Positions 6,306-6,625 of a stretch of DNA of 6,625 nt are shown here, one piece after another. Origin of the DNA: RGIG1959 sp051877215 (GTDB taxonomy: Bacteria; Bacillota; Clostridia; Oscillospirales; Acutalibacteraceae); assembly GCA_051877215.1 (NCBI GenBank), contig JBJEIR010000212.1:1-6625 (forward strand). Direction: 5' to 3'. Under the pieces are notes generated by a model. The model ran no database searches and had not been told where the DNA came from. It saw only the letters and a list, made by a program, of their open reading frames with translations. A program made the translations under genes and the position numbers. The first letter of the stretch is position 1. Each line of letters begins with the position of its first letter.

Positions 6306-6625
6306 TATCATACAGGCGCAGATCATTGACGAGGAAATCGTGACGCCATCGGCAGACCCGGTGGCGCACAACATGCCGGGAGGCGGAGCGGTCGAGTCGG
6401 TCAACGGCAAGACCGGCGCGGTTGTGCTGACCGCCGACGACGTGGGCGCGGTTGCCGAAGAGACCTTCAACACCGCATTGCAGGGCAAACAGGACAAGAT
6501 GACCGCAGGCGCCGGGGCAGAAATCAAAGACGGCGTCCTGTCGGCCACCTCTCTCGGCATCACGGGCGCAGCGGTCGGGCAGATCGCCAGAATCACCGCC
6601 GTGGACAGCGACGGCAAGCCCACAG
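6298..6625 (+). CDS. Tail fibre protein, N-terminal part (3' end outside window)
   Basis: The frame starts at ATG 6298 and stays open to the window end (109 full codons). The first ~30 residues (MADIIQAQIIDEEIVTPSAD, then a GGG turn at 28-30) look like a short tail-attachment strand. The segment VNGKTGAVVLTADDVGA (35-51) is a recurrent repeat of siphophage tail fibres, in which NGKTG..LTA.DVGA units form trimeric shafts. A helical segment follows with LQGKQDKMTAGAG (60-72) and GAAVGQIARITAVDSDGKPT (to residue 109), a layout common in fibres of gut Clostridia phages. The gene overlaps the preceding one by 8 bases (TGA at 6303-6305) in another frame. The fibre would recognise the host surface, usually through its missing C-terminal part. 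The fibre call is strong by motif; the length and the receptor domain cannot be seen. Confidence 0.87.
   Translation, partial: MADIIQAQIIDEEIVTPSADPVAHNMPGGGAVESVNGKTGAVVLTADDVGAVAEETFNTALQGKQDKMTAGAGAEIKDGVLSATSLGITGAAVGQIARITAVDSDGKPT

Noticed and set aside
5952..6623. Minus-strand open frame of 223 residues across the small protein and fibre genes
   Set aside because: It is antisense to two well-supported genes with good ribosome-binding sites and recognisable motifs, and its low-complexity Ser/Ala/Pro/Val protein has no family features. GC-rich codons often leave the opposite strand open.
1..6625. Promoters, terminators, tRNAs, CRISPR arrays, insertion sequences or attachment sites
   Set aside because: Gaps between genes are 11-14 bases and hold only ribosome-binding sites. 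No clear hairpin with T-run, cloverleaf, regular repeat array or inverted terminal repeats was seen by eye.
1..6625. A contractile-tail injection particle or tailocin instead of a phage
   Set aside because: No sheath, gpW/gpJ-type baseplate or spike gene is visible and the order tape measure, small tip protein, hub, DUF859-like protein fits a siphophage. A defective prophage remains possible but cannot be judged here.

Overview
The window is the tail-morphogenesis stretch of a siphophage-type genome, most likely a prophage or temperate phage of a Gram-positive gut bacterium of the Clostridia (Oscillospiraceae/Lachnospiraceae type). The pointers to this host are strong AGGAGG-type ribosome-binding sites directly after each stop codon, the gene order, and protein motifs I recognise from clostridial prophages. 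These include the GFDEMN and GEAGREAVLPL motifs of the tape measure protein, the RTGCFFIG end of the hub protein, the YDWGENDF motif of the Ig-domain protein, and VNGKTGAV in the fibre. No integrase, attachment site or host gene is visible, so whether the phage is integrated or free cannot be told.

Layout, all on the + strand with no gap above 17 bases. 1-2202: 3' part of the tail tape measure gene (5' end outside the window). 2217-2582: a 121-residue DUF6711-like tail protein in the slot where a distal tail (Dit) protein would be expected. 2596-4197: a 533-residue tail hub (Tal/gp27-like) protein with a C-terminal coiled coil and stem. 4209-5957: a 582-residue DUF859-like protein built of beta and Ig-like domains, a likely receptor-binding or tail-tip decoration protein. 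5970-6305: a 111-residue beta-rich small protein, possibly a baseplate/fibre adaptor. 6298-6625: the start of a tail fibre gene that runs off the window and overlaps the previous gene by 8 bases.

The genes look like one transcribed, translationally coupled unit. The tape measure sets tail length, the 121-residue protein and the hub close the distal end, and the DUF859-like protein, small protein and fibre form the host-recognition apparatus. No promoter, terminator, tRNA, CRISPR or mobile element is visible.

The most notable signals are a change in base composition inside the last ~200 bases of the tape measure gene, suggesting a mosaic junction; the very small protein in the Dit position; an 11/22-residue tryptophan spacing in the tape measure; and a hub protein with a stem but no recognisable peptidoglycan-cutting domain. 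I do not see a convincing previously undescribed system; this is a recognisable phage tail module with a few poorly characterised parts.
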